A stretch of 64,000 nucleotides of DNA from a virus, in IMG/VR virus record IMGVR_UViG_3300034093_000288, positions 1 through 64,000 of that record. One strand, given 5' to 3'. Of the stretch, positions 1 to 6,784 are shown in pieces. Under the pieces are notes generated by a model. That model saw only the letters and a list, made by a program, of their open reading frames with translations. It was not told where the DNA came from and did not search any database. Position 1 is the stretch's first letter. Each line of letters opens with the position of its first letter. The position numbers were made by a program, and so were the translations under genes.

Positions 1-874
1 TTTCAATAATAGAATCAGCGTCTTGTATTGCGCTTGGCGAAGCTATGGTATTAGCTGAAATGGTTGCGTTTGATTTAACCCAATCAGAATTATCGAAAGA
101 CGAACTATAAGTCAAGAGGTTTGTCCTTTGCGGTTCTACTAACAAACTTGGACAAGTACCGTTTGAGTAGTCAAGACGTGGAATGTTAAGTCTTGTTTCC
201 GTTTTTTGGTAGGGTAGAGCGGTTGAGCCGATGTTGAGTTGTGCGCCCCAAATGAATGCACCGCTTGTTCCGTTACCCGTAAATCCACCCGTACCTCCCG
301 TTGGTCTTACACGATAATATAAAGCAATGGTTGACAAACTTGCATTACTTCCGCTTATCCCACATTTTAGCCATCCGTTACCTACGCTTTCAATCGTTGC
401 CGTTCCCGCATTTGTAAATGTGTAAGTTAAATTTACCAAATCAAATGTAGCACGAACAAGATACTGCGAACCATTCCAAATACCCCAATCAAAAAAATTG
501 TAGCCGTTTGGCTTTACATAAATAAAAGCGGTCAATTCTCCAACTTGGCTTGATAATACAATGCCTCTATAATGGTCGGTATTTACCGCCGTTGGCGTTA
601 CTGTGTCAGCCGTTAATGTTCCGTTGGGTGCGGTTGTGCTATTTGCCGTTACTGTGGTCTCATCTTGTGATGTCCATTGTGTTTGGTCTTCTGAATAATC
701 ACACAAATTATAAGGCACTAATTCCACCAATCCCGCAGAGTTTACTCGTGTTGCTGTGGTCGCTCGTACGACTGACATATCGCCAGAACCATCGGATGGA
801 ATAACGGAATATAATTTACCCTCTTTGTAAGCGTTGGGGGTAACGCAAAGACTAGCCTGTGATAATAGACTCAT
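1..874 (-). CDS. Tail/surface structural protein, C-terminus cut by window edge
   Basis: The frame is open from an ATG at 874 down to base 1, so the C-terminus lies outside the window. The protein begins MSLLSQASLCVTPNA and continues with phrases typical of tail or fibre proteins of Bacteroidota phages: SVIPSDGSGDMSVVRA, ATRVNSAGLVELVPYN, YVKPNGYNFFDWGI and a later LLVEPQRTNLL. The beta-rich composition fits a LamG/carbohydrate-binding-like surface protein, but that domain is inferred, not proven. The start overlaps the stop of the small upstream gene (ATGA), so the two are probably translationally coupled. It is the last visible gene of a three-gene unit starting at 1501. Confidence 0.75.
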   Translation of the reverse strand, partial: MSLLSQASLCVTPNAYKEGKLYSVIPSDGSGDMSVVRATTATRVNSAGLVELVPYNLCDYSEDQTQWTSQDETTVTANSTTAPNGTLTADTVTPTAVNTDHYRGIVLSSQVGELTAFIYVKPNGYNFFDWGIWNGSQYLVRATFDLVNLTYTFTNAGTATIESVGNGWLKCGISGSNASLSTIALYYRVRPTGGTGGFTGNGTSGAFIWGAQLNIGSTALPYQKTETRLNIPRLDYSNGTCPSLLVEPQRTNLLTYSSSFDNSDWVKSNATISANTIASPSAIQDADSIIE

Positions 875-1026
875 GATAAGCTATTTAGAAATGATATTAA
901 ACAGTTTTGTGCCTCAAATGTACCGCCATCAGCTTGAACTCTGTTGATGAACAACATTGTGATATAGTTAGGCTGACCCATAAAGTCATTCCCTATGGCG
1001 TTTGATATGGAGATCTGAATGTTCAT
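871..1026 (-). CDS. Small hypothetical protein (51 aa) in tail unit
   Basis: A 51-residue reading frame, MNIQISISNAIGN... ending NCLISFLNSLS, fits exactly between two structural genes. Its ATG is one base after the stop of the 1028-1501 gene and its TGA overlaps the ATG of the next gene. The perfect tiling supports a real gene, probably a minor structural component. No family recognised. Confidence 0.65.
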   Translation of the reverse strand: MNIQISISNAIGNDFMGQPNYITMLFINRVQADGGTFEAQNCLISFLNSLS

Positions 1027-1027
1027 A

Positions 1028-1501
1028 CTACCAAAGAGCTACGAAGTTCGATGCAGTCGTTCCTGTTGAGAATACTTTAATAACTTGAACAGGTAAGAAA
1101 GTTCCACCTAAAACATTAGAGAATAATACTGTTTGACCACCTGCGGTAAGCACTGTTAAATTTCCTCCTGAGCCAATGTAAAGTACACATCCATTTTTGT
1201 TATCACCTGAGTAGATAACATAGGAGTTTGTTGCTCCTGAGAAAATATTCGCATTTAATGTCAAGTTTTCCTCGCTTATAACATATACAACTGTAGCAGA
1301 CGCTCCTGTTGTTGTATTATATACAATATCACCTGTCTGTACATTAGATGTAATGAAAGATCCTGTTGAATTATCCTCAAGTTCATTAGCTATAGGAGCA
1401 AATCCTGTACCTAATGTTACAATACTTGCTGATGGGATGTCTGCGTTATCAGACTTAACAATATTCAGAGCTACGCTAGCCTGTAATTTTTGATATGCCA
1501 T
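1028..1501 (-). CDS. Small structural protein, beta-rich (157 aa)
   Basis: A 157-residue protein rich in Gly, Thr, Ser, Val and Asn, with phrases such as TGDIVYNTTTGASATV and YIGSGGNLTVLTAGG. This composition is typical of small decoration, fibre or head-associated proteins. It is the first gene after a promoter-like TATCTTTG at 1528-1521 and a terminator, and is followed without gap by two further genes. A virion role is inferred from context and composition; no enzymatic motif is visible. Confidence 0.6.
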   Translation of the reverse strand: MAYQKLQASVALNIVKSDNADIPSASIVTLGTGFAPIANELEDNSTGSFITSNVQTGDIVYNTTTGASATVVYVISEENLTLNANIFSGATNSYVIYSGDNKNGCVLYIGSGGNLTVLTAGGQTVLFSNVLGGTFLPVQVIKVFSTGTTASNFVALW

Positions 1502-1520
1502 ATCTTTTTAATTTATAAGA

Positions 1521-1528
1521 CAAAGATA
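1521..1528 (-). promoter_or_regulatory. Bacteroidota-type -7 box TATCTTTG
   Basis: On the minus strand this reads TATCTTTG, a match to TAnnTTTG, 20 bases upstream of the ATG at 1501 and just downstream of the terminator that ends the preceding unit. A new transcript is expected to start here. Confidence 0.6.
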
Positions 1529-1545
1529 GGCAATATTTTAAAACG

Positions 1546-1570
1546 AAAAAGCCACCGGTTAAGGTGGCTC
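1546..1570 (-). terminator. Intrinsic terminator after the 1593-2207 gene
   Basis: On the minus strand AGCCACC, a 6-nt loop and GGTGGCT form a perfect 7-bp stem followed by TTTTT. It lies 23 bases after the stop of the 1593-2207 gene. On the plus strand the same stem is followed by CGACTTTTT, so weak bidirectional action is possible. Confidence 0.85.
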
Positions 1571-1592
1571 GACTTTTTATAGTAGTTTAGTT

Positions 1593-2207
1593 TTATTCGT
1601 ATTTCACCGCTCTAGCCATTTCAACTAAAGCTGAATCAGAACCACTAAACAATTCAACAGTAAATAATAGATAATGATCAACTGTAGGGTCAAAACTAAT
1701 TGATTGATATGCATTAAATGTAGAAGCATAATCAGATATCGCAGTTGCATTTACAGGATAAACAGTTAGTGTATTTGCACTTATTCTAGCAGTTCTAATA
1801 CCTTGAATTGCTGCAATTCCACTTGAACTAAACCAAGCTAAAGCACTTGCTCCTGTTAATGTGTTACTTGTATTGATAAAAACAGTAGAAGAGAAATTAC
1901 CTGCCGTACCTATCTTTCTATACCTAGCCATAAACTCAAGCGCACCACCTGCAGATGTGAATGTATTTGCAGGAATAATAATAGTTTGAGATATAGCTGT
2001 AATTGTTATTCCTGTTACTATATCTCCATCTGTGACTTTTAAGTCAATAACTGATGGGTTTGCTGTAATACTTGGAGATACAGTGTCAATGATATCCTGC
2101 ATGGTATATGGAGCACTCTCAGCATTAATTAGCGCTGATCGACGCTCAACAGTGTTTACAGTTGCAGCTAGTCCTGTGAATTTAGTATCTAGTGGTATAA
2201 GTGCCAT
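1593..2207 (-). CDS. Structural protein, paralogue of the 54632-55225 product
   Basis: A 204-residue protein. The middle (IPANTFTSAGG, then ARYRKIGTAGNFSSTVFIN, then TSNTLTGASALAWF) aligns by eye with IPANTLTDDCTLDF, SSTVRLFVNTSNNLTGSTNLAF in the product of 54632-55225. Both are about 200 residues, Ser/Thr/Asn/Ala rich and monocistronic, so they are probably duplicated surface or fibre-tip proteins. It has its own promoter (TATATTTG at 2230-2223) and a terminator at 1546-1570. Function beyond virion surface is not known. Confidence 0.65.
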   Translation of the reverse strand: MALIPLDTKFTGLAATVNTVERRSALINAESAPYTMQDIIDTVSPSITANPSVIDLKVTDGDIVTGITITAISQTIIIPANTFTSAGGALEFMARYRKIGTAGNFSSTVFINTSNTLTGASALAWFSSSGIAAIQGIRTARISANTLTVYPVNATAISDYASTFNAYQSISFDPTVDHYLLFTVELFSGSDSALVEMARAVKYE

Positions 2208-2222
2208 GATTTATTTTTTTTA

Positions 2223-2230
2223 CAAATATA
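2223..2230 (-). promoter_or_regulatory. Bacteroidota-type -7 box TATATTTG
   Basis: The minus strand reads TATATTTG, matching TAnnTTTG, 16 bases upstream of the ATG at 2207. Confidence 0.6.
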
Positions 2231-2234
2231 CGTG

Positions 2235-2411
2235 TTATTTTTGATAAGGAAACGCGCGATTTAGTGCGTCACGACGTTGCTGACATGGCGTGCATTCACC
2301 CGTTCCCTTTTTTACTCTTGCTACCGCGTCAGCTACCTTCTTGATACCCGTAACCGTGGTAATTTTTTCCACCGTGTCTCCTAGACCACGACTTTTGCTA
2401 GTAAGCTTCAT
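2235..2411 (-). CDS. Small conserved phage protein (58 aa), GLGDTVEKITTVTGIKK type
   Basis: MKLTSKSRGLGDTVEKITTVTG leads into a basic stretch, then CTPCQQRRDALNRAFPYQK. From memory, a small protein of this pattern (GDT-EK---TGI-K-V, then C--C--R---LN--FP) is common in phages and prophages of Bacteroidota; its role is unknown. Its ATG overlaps the stop of the gene before it (TAATG). The paired cysteines near the C-terminus could bind metal. Confidence 0.75.
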   Translation of the reverse strand: MKLTSKSRGLGDTVEKITTVTGIKKVADAVARVKKGTGECTPCQQRRDALNRAFPYQK

Positions 2412-2506
2412 TACTTCTTAGCAGTTTTCTTCATTGTTGTATACACCTTAGGGGCCTGCTTAGCAGTTTTTGCTCCCATCTTTGTACCGCAGCTTGACTT
2501 TTTCAT
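2411..2506 (-). CDS. Very small basic protein (31 aa)
   Basis: MKKSSCGTKMGAKTAKQ followed by a Lys-rich tail. It is 31 residues, strongly basic, and joined by TAATG to the next gene. It sits in a run of four consecutive tiny basic proteins. The tight junctions argue for translation; function unknown. Confidence 0.5.
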   Translation of the reverse strand: MKKSSCGTKMGAKTAKQAPKVYTTMKKTAKK

Positions 2507-2516
2507 AATATTATTT

Positions 2517-2789
2517 TTAACAGTTCCACTTTTTAAGTGCTAATGCCTTTCTTGTAGGTCTACCCTTCTCGTCCTTCATAGGACCCTTTACTCCTGACAT
2601 TCGAGCGCAGAATGACTTACGTCTCTTTGCGTCCTTGCTATTTGGATCAAGCTTTGATGGCTTTGTCGTAACTGCCATCTTTAATTTTGACCCGGGGTTT
2701 TCTCGCCTGTAAGACGCTACACCCTTTTCGTTAAGGCCTCCTGTCTTTGACTTACCCTCACTTCGTGTCCAAGCTGCTGTCTTTGCCAT
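2517..2789 (-). CDS. DUF6321-like small basic protein (90 aa)
   Basis: The pattern AAWTRSEGKSKTGGLNEKG, YRRENPGSKLK, SKDAKRRKSFCARMSGVKGP and RPTRKALALKKWNC matches the widespread phage DUF6321 family as I remember it. The family occurs across many tailed phages and has no proven function; the basic charge suggests nucleic acid contact. It lies in the same minus-strand run as the flanking tiny basic genes. Confidence 0.8.
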   Translation of the reverse strand: MAKTAAWTRSEGKSKTGGLNEKGVASYRRENPGSKLKMAVTTKPSKLDPNSKDAKRRKSFCARMSGVKGPMKDEKGRPTRKALALKKWNC

Positions 2790-2806
2790 ATTACTATTTT
2801 CAGATA

Positions 2807-2980
2807 TTACTTCTTAGGTTTGAGACGATTCATCTTGAGCATAACTGAAATAGCCATACCCGCAAGTGGTGTCTTAGTCTTAGCAGCGGCCTTGGATGCA
2901 AATGCACCCTTTCCTGACTTAGTCTTGTTAGCCTTCATGCCCTCAAGAGCCTTATTTTTATTTGTCATGCCTTTTGTCAT
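2807..2980 (-). CDS. Small basic protein (57 aa)
   Basis: Starting at ATG 2980, MTKGMTNKNKALEGMKANK continues into an Ala/Lys-rich segment and ends RLKPKK. An internal ATG at 2968 would remove four residues. It is first in the run of small basic genes and follows a TAAATTTG promoter box at 3011-3004. Function unknown. Confidence 0.6.
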   Translation of the reverse strand: MTKGMTNKNKALEGMKANKTKSGKGAFASKAAAKTKTPLAGMAISVMLKMNRLKPKK

Positions 2981-2992
2981 GTCTTAAATACT

Positions 2993-3011
2993 TAACTTTG
3001 ATACAAATTTA
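2993..3011. promoter_or_regulatory. Back-to-back promoters between divergent genes
   Basis: The plus strand carries TAACTTTG at 2993-3000, facing the 3026 gene. The minus strand carries TAAATTTG at 3011-3004, facing the 2980 gene. Both fit TAnnTTTG and sit 25-30 bases from the starts. The overlap of the two sites suggests that transcription in the two directions may compete. Confidence 0.55.
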
Positions 3012-3025
3012 CAAAATTTAATCAA

Positions 3026-3454
3026 ATGAATGATTTCATGAAGTATTGGCGTATCATACGCTACTACTATACCCAAAAGTATCAGATAAACGAGAGAGAT
3101 CTAGACCTACTGCTGTACCTCTACTCAGAAAAGTACTTTACAAAGAACGACTGCTACCTGTTTTTACAGACCCTGCCTTGGGATAAGAGCAGATTCACAA
3201 AGCTTAGAAAGAAGGGGTTTATAGACATCCACAGCCACGCACATAAGCACCGCTCAACCATTTGGAAGATGACCTTTAAAGGTAAAAAGCTTGTCGCATC
3301 TCTGTACGCCAAGCTTAATGGTGGGACGATATCTGAAAATTATCAGTTTAACCGTATGTTTTTAGATGGCGCGGGCTACGCTCACAAGGTCTACAGAAAT
3401 GTCATCAAGAAGATGAACGAGGAGATTAAATCAGGGAAGTATAGCGACGACTAA
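3026..3454 (+). CDS. Winged-helix-like small protein (142 aa)
   Basis: The sequence INERDLDLLLYLYSEKYFTKND, then DKSRFTKLRKKGFIDI, then a basic segment and TFKGKKLVASLY resembles a MarR-type winged helix: helices, recognition helix, then a wing. It is Tyr/Lys rich and likely binds DNA. It is the only plus-strand gene among minus-strand neighbours, with its own divergent promoter, and it ends 4 bases into groES on the other strand. A regulator of the late/early switch is a reasonable guess, not shown. Confidence 0.6.
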   Translation: MNDFMKYWRIIRYYYTQKYQINERDLDLLLYLYSEKYFTKNDCYLFLQTLPWDKSRFTKLRKKGFIDIHSHAHKHRSTIWKMTFKGKKLVASLYAKLNGGTISENYQFNRMFLDGAGYAHKVYRNVIKKMNEEIKSGKYSDD

Positions 3455-3711
3455 AGAACGATGACAACGTCACGCTCTGTGATAATGGTGAGGTCCTCAT
3501 CATTAATCATCATCGTGTAGCAGTTTGACTTGTCGTAGTAAATTTCATCACCCGCAACGATGGTGCTCACGTCAGTACCAGGCATCACAACGACACCCTT
3601 CTTGTACCTGAACCCCTTTACGTCATCTGCCGAGAGAATGAAGCCCGCATCTGAGCGGACTTCTTCCTCGATAGTCTTAATTACAATGTTTTTACCAATT
3701 ACCTTCTTCAT
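3451..3711 (-). CDS. groES: Phage-encoded GroES-like co-chaperonin
   Basis: An 86-residue protein with the Cpn10 layout: an N-terminal strand (MKKVIGKNIVIKTIEEEVR), a loop region, GVVVMPGTDV, then VAGDEIYYDKSNC and a C-terminal strand ERDVVIVL. The VAGDEIYYDK phrase matches the GD-V-Y-K core. It is shorter than bacterial GroES (about 97). The ATG overlaps the groEL stop (TAATG), so it is translated right after groEL, the reverse of the usual bacterial order. It should cap the phage GroEL to fold capsid or tail proteins. Confidence 0.85.
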   Translation of the reverse strand: MKKVIGKNIVIKTIEEEVRSDAGFILSADDVKGFRYKKGVVVMPGTDVSTIVAGDEIYYDKSNCYTMMINDEDLTIITERDVVIVL

Positions 3712-5321
3712 TATTTAATCTCGAACGAGCGAGCCTCCGTGATAATAGCGTTAGTACTTAAGATTGTGACGGCAACGCTCACTGCGTTTTGTAAAGCGCT
3801 ACGCGTTACCTTCAACGGGTCGATGACACCAAGCTTGATTAGGTCACCCTGCTCCCCCGTCTTGATGTTCACACCATGCCCGTTGTTCTTAAGGACAGGG
3901 TAGTCATTTAAGTCAAGACCGGAGTTTACAAATATCTGCGTGAGTGGTGCCCAAAGAGCCTCCTGGATGATGCGAGCGGCTACCAATACCTCGGCGCTAT
4001 CTCCAACAACAGGAAGGTTCTCCAAAACATTAATGTCATACAGGGCTTTTCCACCACCCGGCAATATTCCTTCCTCCAAGGCGGAGCGAACGGCGCACAC
4101 AGCGTCGTCAATGCGGTCGTAGAGCTCCTTTTGCTCGAGGTCCGTGTTTCCACCTACGTGGATGACACCAATTCCACCCGACAAAGAGGCGATGCGCTCT
4201 AGAATGAAGTCCTTGTCGTTCTTCTTCTGCGCTTGGTCGTGTGCCTTCCACAGCTGATCGATGCGTTCTTGAACGGCATTTGACGTCTCGTCCTCTAAGT
4301 CCTTAACGATGATGGTCTCTTCCTTCTTGACGATGACCTTAGCCGCGTGACCTAGGTCAGAGAACTGAATAAGACTGAGGTCGTCCCCCGTCTTCTCAGA
4401 GTAATAGGTTGCCCCGACACTCAGTGCGATGTCTTGCATCAGCTCGTGCTGCTTGTAACCAAAGCTTGGTGGTTGAATGGCGCATACATTTAAAGAACCC
4501 TTGGCTACGTTTGCTGCTAGAGTCGTAATAAACTGATTTGTGCACGGGGCAATAATTAATAGTCGTTTTTGGGTGTTGGCAATTGGCGCTAACACCTCCT
4601 TAATTTGCAATATGTTTGATATCTCAGCGTCACACACCAAGATGTACACGTCGTCGGCGATGTACTCGTCACGCTCGTGGTTGTTGATGAAGTATGGACT
4701 TAGGTAGCCACGTTGTACGCGGAGTCCCTCTGTAGCCGTAGAGTAGGTCTCAGACGTCTGTGAGTGCTCAACGGTAACGATACCATTCTTACCCACTGCG
4801 TTGTACGTCTCAGCGATGACCTTACCCGTAGAGCTGTCGTTATTGGCTGAGATTGTAGCCACGTCCTCCAACATACCAGGTGTAATCTTCTTTGCGTTCT
4901 TTTTCAATAGCTCAACCACCTCGTTAGAGATGTCAACCATGTTGCGAAGTACCTCGATGTTGTTGTGCTCAGGCTTCAAGTGCTTGAGACCTGCCTCAAT
5001 TAAAGCCTCGGTAAGCACGATAGCCGTAGTTGTGCCGTCACCCGCATTGGTTGCGGTACGCTCAGCGGCCTCCTTCATAATTTTTACTGCCAAGTTTTCG
5101 ACCGGGTCAAACAAGTCAACGGCCTTAGCCACGGTTACACCGTCCTTGGTTACCGTAATGCCGTGCGTGTGGTATGGTGACTCGATTAGTACCGTCTTGC
5201 CTCGTGGACCTAGTGTACTCTTGACGGCCTTAGCCATCTTGTTGACTCCTGAGATGAGCTTCTTGCGGCCCTCTTCCTCAAAGAGTAGTTCTTTTGGTGT
5301 GAATGATTGATTATGTGCCAT
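3711..5321 (-). CDS. groEL: Phage-encoded GroEL (group I chaperonin)
   Basis: A 536-residue chaperonin. Visible signatures are LGPRGKTVLIE, VTKDGVTVAK and the nucleotide-binding GDGTTTA near residue 90. The apical substrate-binding RGYLSPYFIN, the catalytic-Asp region RIDDAVCAVR, EEGILPGGG, and VIDPLKVTRSALQNA near the C-terminus are also present. The Gly-Gly-Met tail of bacterial GroEL is missing; the protein ends ARSFEIK. Promoter box TATTTTTG lies at 5351-5344. It is co-transcribed with groES. Phage chaperonins are known to fold their own structural proteins; that role is inferred here. Confidence 0.96.
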   Translation of the reverse strand: MAHNQSFTPKELLFEEEGRKKLISGVNKMAKAVKSTLGPRGKTVLIESPYHTHGITVTKDGVTVAKAVDLFDPVENLAVKIMKEAAERTATNAGDGTTTAIVLTEALIEAGLKHLKPEHNNIEVLRNMVDISNEVVELLKKNAKKITPGMLEDVATISANNDSSTGKVIAETYNAVGKNGIVTVEHSQTSETYSTATEGLRVQRGYLSPYFINNHERDEYIADDVYILVCDAEISNILQIKEVLAPIANTQKRLLIIAPCTNQFITTLAANVAKGSLNVCAIQPPSFGYKQHELMQDIALSVGATYYSEKTGDDLSLIQFSDLGHAAKVIVKKEETIIVKDLEDETSNAVQERIDQLWKAHDQAQKKNDKDFILERIASLSGGIGVIHVGGNTDLEQKELYDRIDDAVCAVRSALEEGILPGGGKALYDINVLENLPVVGDSAEVLVAARIIQEALWAPLTQIFVNSGLDLNDYPVLKNNGHGVNIKTGEQGDLIKLGVIDPLKVTRSALQNAVSVAVTILSTNAIITEARSFEIK

Positions 5322-5343
5322 TTGATTATAATTTAATTGGTCA

Positions 5344-5374
5344 CAAAAATAGCAAAACTTTGTGACAAAACAAA
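5344..5374 (-). promoter_or_regulatory. groEL-groES promoter
   Basis: The minus strand reads TTTG, 19 bases, then TATTTTTG (5351-5344), a full -33/-7 match. The -33 element overlaps the tail of the preceding terminator. The predicted start is about 20 bases upstream of the groEL ATG. Confidence 0.65.
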
Positions 5375-5400
5375 AGGGAGCTTAAAATAAACTCCCTTTA
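5367..5400 (-). terminator. Intrinsic terminator upstream of groEL
   Basis: On the minus strand AAAGGGAG, an 11-nt loop and CTCCCTTT form an 8-bp stem followed by TGTTTTG. It ends the unit carrying the 5538-5798 and 5458-5541 genes. Confidence 0.8.
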
Positions 5401-5457
5401 GCCAATAACACTTATGATGTAATAAACAGAACTCTGCAAATATATATAATTTTTCTA

Positions 5458-5541
5458 TTAAAACAAAAAAATTGAAATTAAATATCCAACAGAGATTCCT
5501 GCTAAGAAGTGTAGTAGGTAGTCGTAGTAGTTCTTTTTCAT
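5458..5541 (-). CDS. Tiny membrane peptide (27 aa)
   Basis: MKKNYYDYLLHFLAGISVGY followed by LISIFLF. The ATG overlaps the stop of the upstream gene (ATGA). A positively charged start and a hydrophobic segment over residues 9-27 suggest a single membrane span. Similar tiny membrane peptides are common in phages; function unknown. Confidence 0.5.
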   Translation of the reverse strand: MKKNYYDYLLHFLAGISVGYLISIFLF

Positions 5542-5798
5542 AGGTCGCTAAATTTTAATCCGTAGTTCAATGCAAACCAAGACATCTGTTTCTTGGATGC
5601 TTCTTTTCTTGTCCTAAGCTCTTTGCGTAGGTATGCAGCTCCCCACTCCATCCACTGCTCGTGCTGTGCCACGGTCATCGTCCAATCGGTGTACCACGCA
5701 TCCTCACGGGCCTTTATGTCGTCATACGTCACCTCGTGACCTGCAAGCTCAAACATTTTGTTGATGAGGTCTTCAAGTATCTGTTCTTCTTTTGTCAT
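5538..5798 (-). CDS. Small hypothetical protein (86 aa)
   Basis: Charged and aromatic-rich, with DAWYTDWTMTVAQHEQWMEW, AAYLRKELRTRKEASKKQ and MSWFALNYGLKF. From memory, small proteins with TV-Q---W-EWG--YL and MSWFsL-yGLK recur in Bacteroidota phages without known function. It is paired with the membrane peptide at 5458-5541 and ends before a terminator. No clear TAnnTTTG box lies upstream. Confidence 0.65.
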   Translation of the reverse strand: MTKEEQILEDLINKMFELAGHEVTYDDIKAREDAWYTDWTMTVAQHEQWMEWGAAYLRKELRTRKEASKKQMSWFALNYGLKFSDL

Positions 5799-5841
5799 TT
5801 CTATTTAATTTATGTGGCAAAAATCACCCTCTATACTTTTT

Positions 5842-6110
5842 AGTTTTGTAAAGCAATTTGTACCACTTTTTGGTATATTTTGCAAAGTTTTTATCAGCTT
5901 ATAACCTTATACATGATAGGGTACTAATGTATAGATTGTTGGGTTTTTTATACATAAGTGGTCATATAAGGCACAAATGTCCAGTTTTTTGAGCTATAAA
6001 CGGGACATTATCATTATCTATATTTCACCAAATGTGCCTAATATTAAGCGTTTTTTGCCGTGTTTAAGTAAATAACCCCGACAACAGTATCACAGTAGGT
6101 GCATAAATGC
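5842..6110. other. AT-rich non-coding region with nested dyads
   Basis: No convincing gene is present. A nested inverted repeat spans 5969-6039: AGGCACA (5969-5975) pairs with TGTGCCT (6033-6039), and inside it AATGTCC (5976-5982) pairs with GGACATT (6003-6009). It could be a large cruciform, an operator region, or part of an origin together with the repeats at 6261-6461. Confidence 0.45.
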
Positions 6111-6113
6111 GAG

Positions 6114-6191
6114 TTTAAAAAGAGGGGAGGCTCCTGACTTACTTTAAAATCCGCCTCTTGTTAAAGGTTAATATTAAACTAAACTCCCCTC
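6114..6191 (-). terminator. Terminator-like stem with long loop
   Basis: GAGGGGAG at 6122-6129 is the inverted repeat of CTCCCCTC at 6184-6191, with a 54-nt intervening loop. On the minus strand the stem is followed by TTTTTAAA. The loop is longer than usual, so termination is plausible but uncertain; a structured small RNA is an alternative. Confidence 0.4.
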
Positions 6192-6260
6192 AATAATTTA
6201 TATCAGTAGATTGATGTATGCGAAGCAAAGATATAACCCTTTGACGAAAAAAACAAGAGA

Positions 6261-6461
6261 TGTCGAAAAAAATAAGTTCTGTCGACTTAAAGCTTCCCTA
6301 TATATATATATATTTCTTTTATTATTATTATTTTTTTTCCCACTAGAAAGTAAAGTAAAAATTGACAGAATCGACAGAAGTATTAATAATCAATAAGTTA
6401 GCTTTTTAAAAACGACAGAAAAACGACATATTCTATATAGTAAAATGTCGATTATCGACAG
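6261..6461. repeat. CGACA repeat array with AT-rich tract (locus 1)
   Basis: TGTCG or (C/T)GACA units occur at 6261, 6280, 6363, 6372, 6413, 6424, 6446 and 6456. They flank a TA-repeat plus T-rich tract at 6300-6340. Two pairs have spacings of 9 (6363/6372) and 11 (6413/6424) bases. The same order of elements and the same two spacings recur at 15851-16023. This looks like an iteron array with a DNA-unwinding element, so an origin or initiator-binding site is the main hypothesis. The short frame at 6211-6396 is not considered a gene. Confidence 0.6.
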
Positions 6462-6503
6462 GATTGAATAAAAATCAAAAGAAACTATAAAATCAAAAAC
6501 ATA

Positions 6504-6531
6504 AAAAAAGGGGCCCCGATAGAAACCCCCT
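6504..6531 (-). terminator. Intrinsic terminator after the 6555-6749 gene
   Basis: On the minus strand a G-run (GGGGG), a loop and GGGGCCCC are followed by TTTTTTT, just after the stop of the small gene at 6555. The GGGGCCCC block is itself palindromic, so the exact pairing is ambiguous. Confidence 0.65.
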
Positions 6532-6554
6532 CTCAAAAAAATATGACAGAACTA

Positions 6555-6749
6555 TTAATCTAAACCCATCATATTCTCACGCATGGATGCACGGACGTCG
6601 GCCTCTACCATCATCTCAATCTTCTGCTCACGCTTCATCATCTTCTTGGTTTCACAAATCTTCTGAATGCCAGTAATGCCATCAGGACGATTGTTGATTA
6701 ACCTACCGTTGCGGATATCTAACCCGGCTTGAATACTCATTTTTTTCAT
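6555..6749 (-). CDS. Small hypothetical protein (64 aa)
   Basis: Start chosen at ATG 6749 (MKKMSIQAGLDIRNG...). A promoter box TACCTTTG at 6774-6767 predicts a transcript start near 6760, so the longer frame reaching 6872 cannot be the main product. The protein is Met/Lys/Glu rich and probably helical, ending RASMRENMMGLD. It is monocistronic with its own terminator. Function unknown. It sits between the possible origin and the early region, where small regulators are common. Confidence 0.6.
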   Translation of the reverse strand: MKKMSIQAGLDIRNGRLINNRPDGITGIQKICETKKMMKREQKIEMMVEADVRASMRENMMGLD

Positions 6750-6766
6750 AACTAATTGGTTTTCTA

Positions 6767-6774
6767 CAAAGGTA
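6767..6774 (-). promoter_or_regulatory. Bacteroidota-type -7 box TACCTTTG
   Basis: The minus strand reads TACCTTTG. Its predicted start lies about 10 bases before ATG 6749, which decides the start codon of that gene. Confidence 0.6.
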
Positions 6775-6784
6775 AACATTTGGT

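Noticed and set aside
4801-5310. 169-codon plus-strand frame opposite groEL
   Set aside because: Shadow of a highly conserved gene; the sequence is low-complexity Ser/Leu with no promoter.
6211-6396. 61-codon plus-strand frame
   Set aside because: It runs through the TA/T-rich tract and CGACA repeats, encodes runs of Ile/Leu/Phe from simple sequence and has no promoter.
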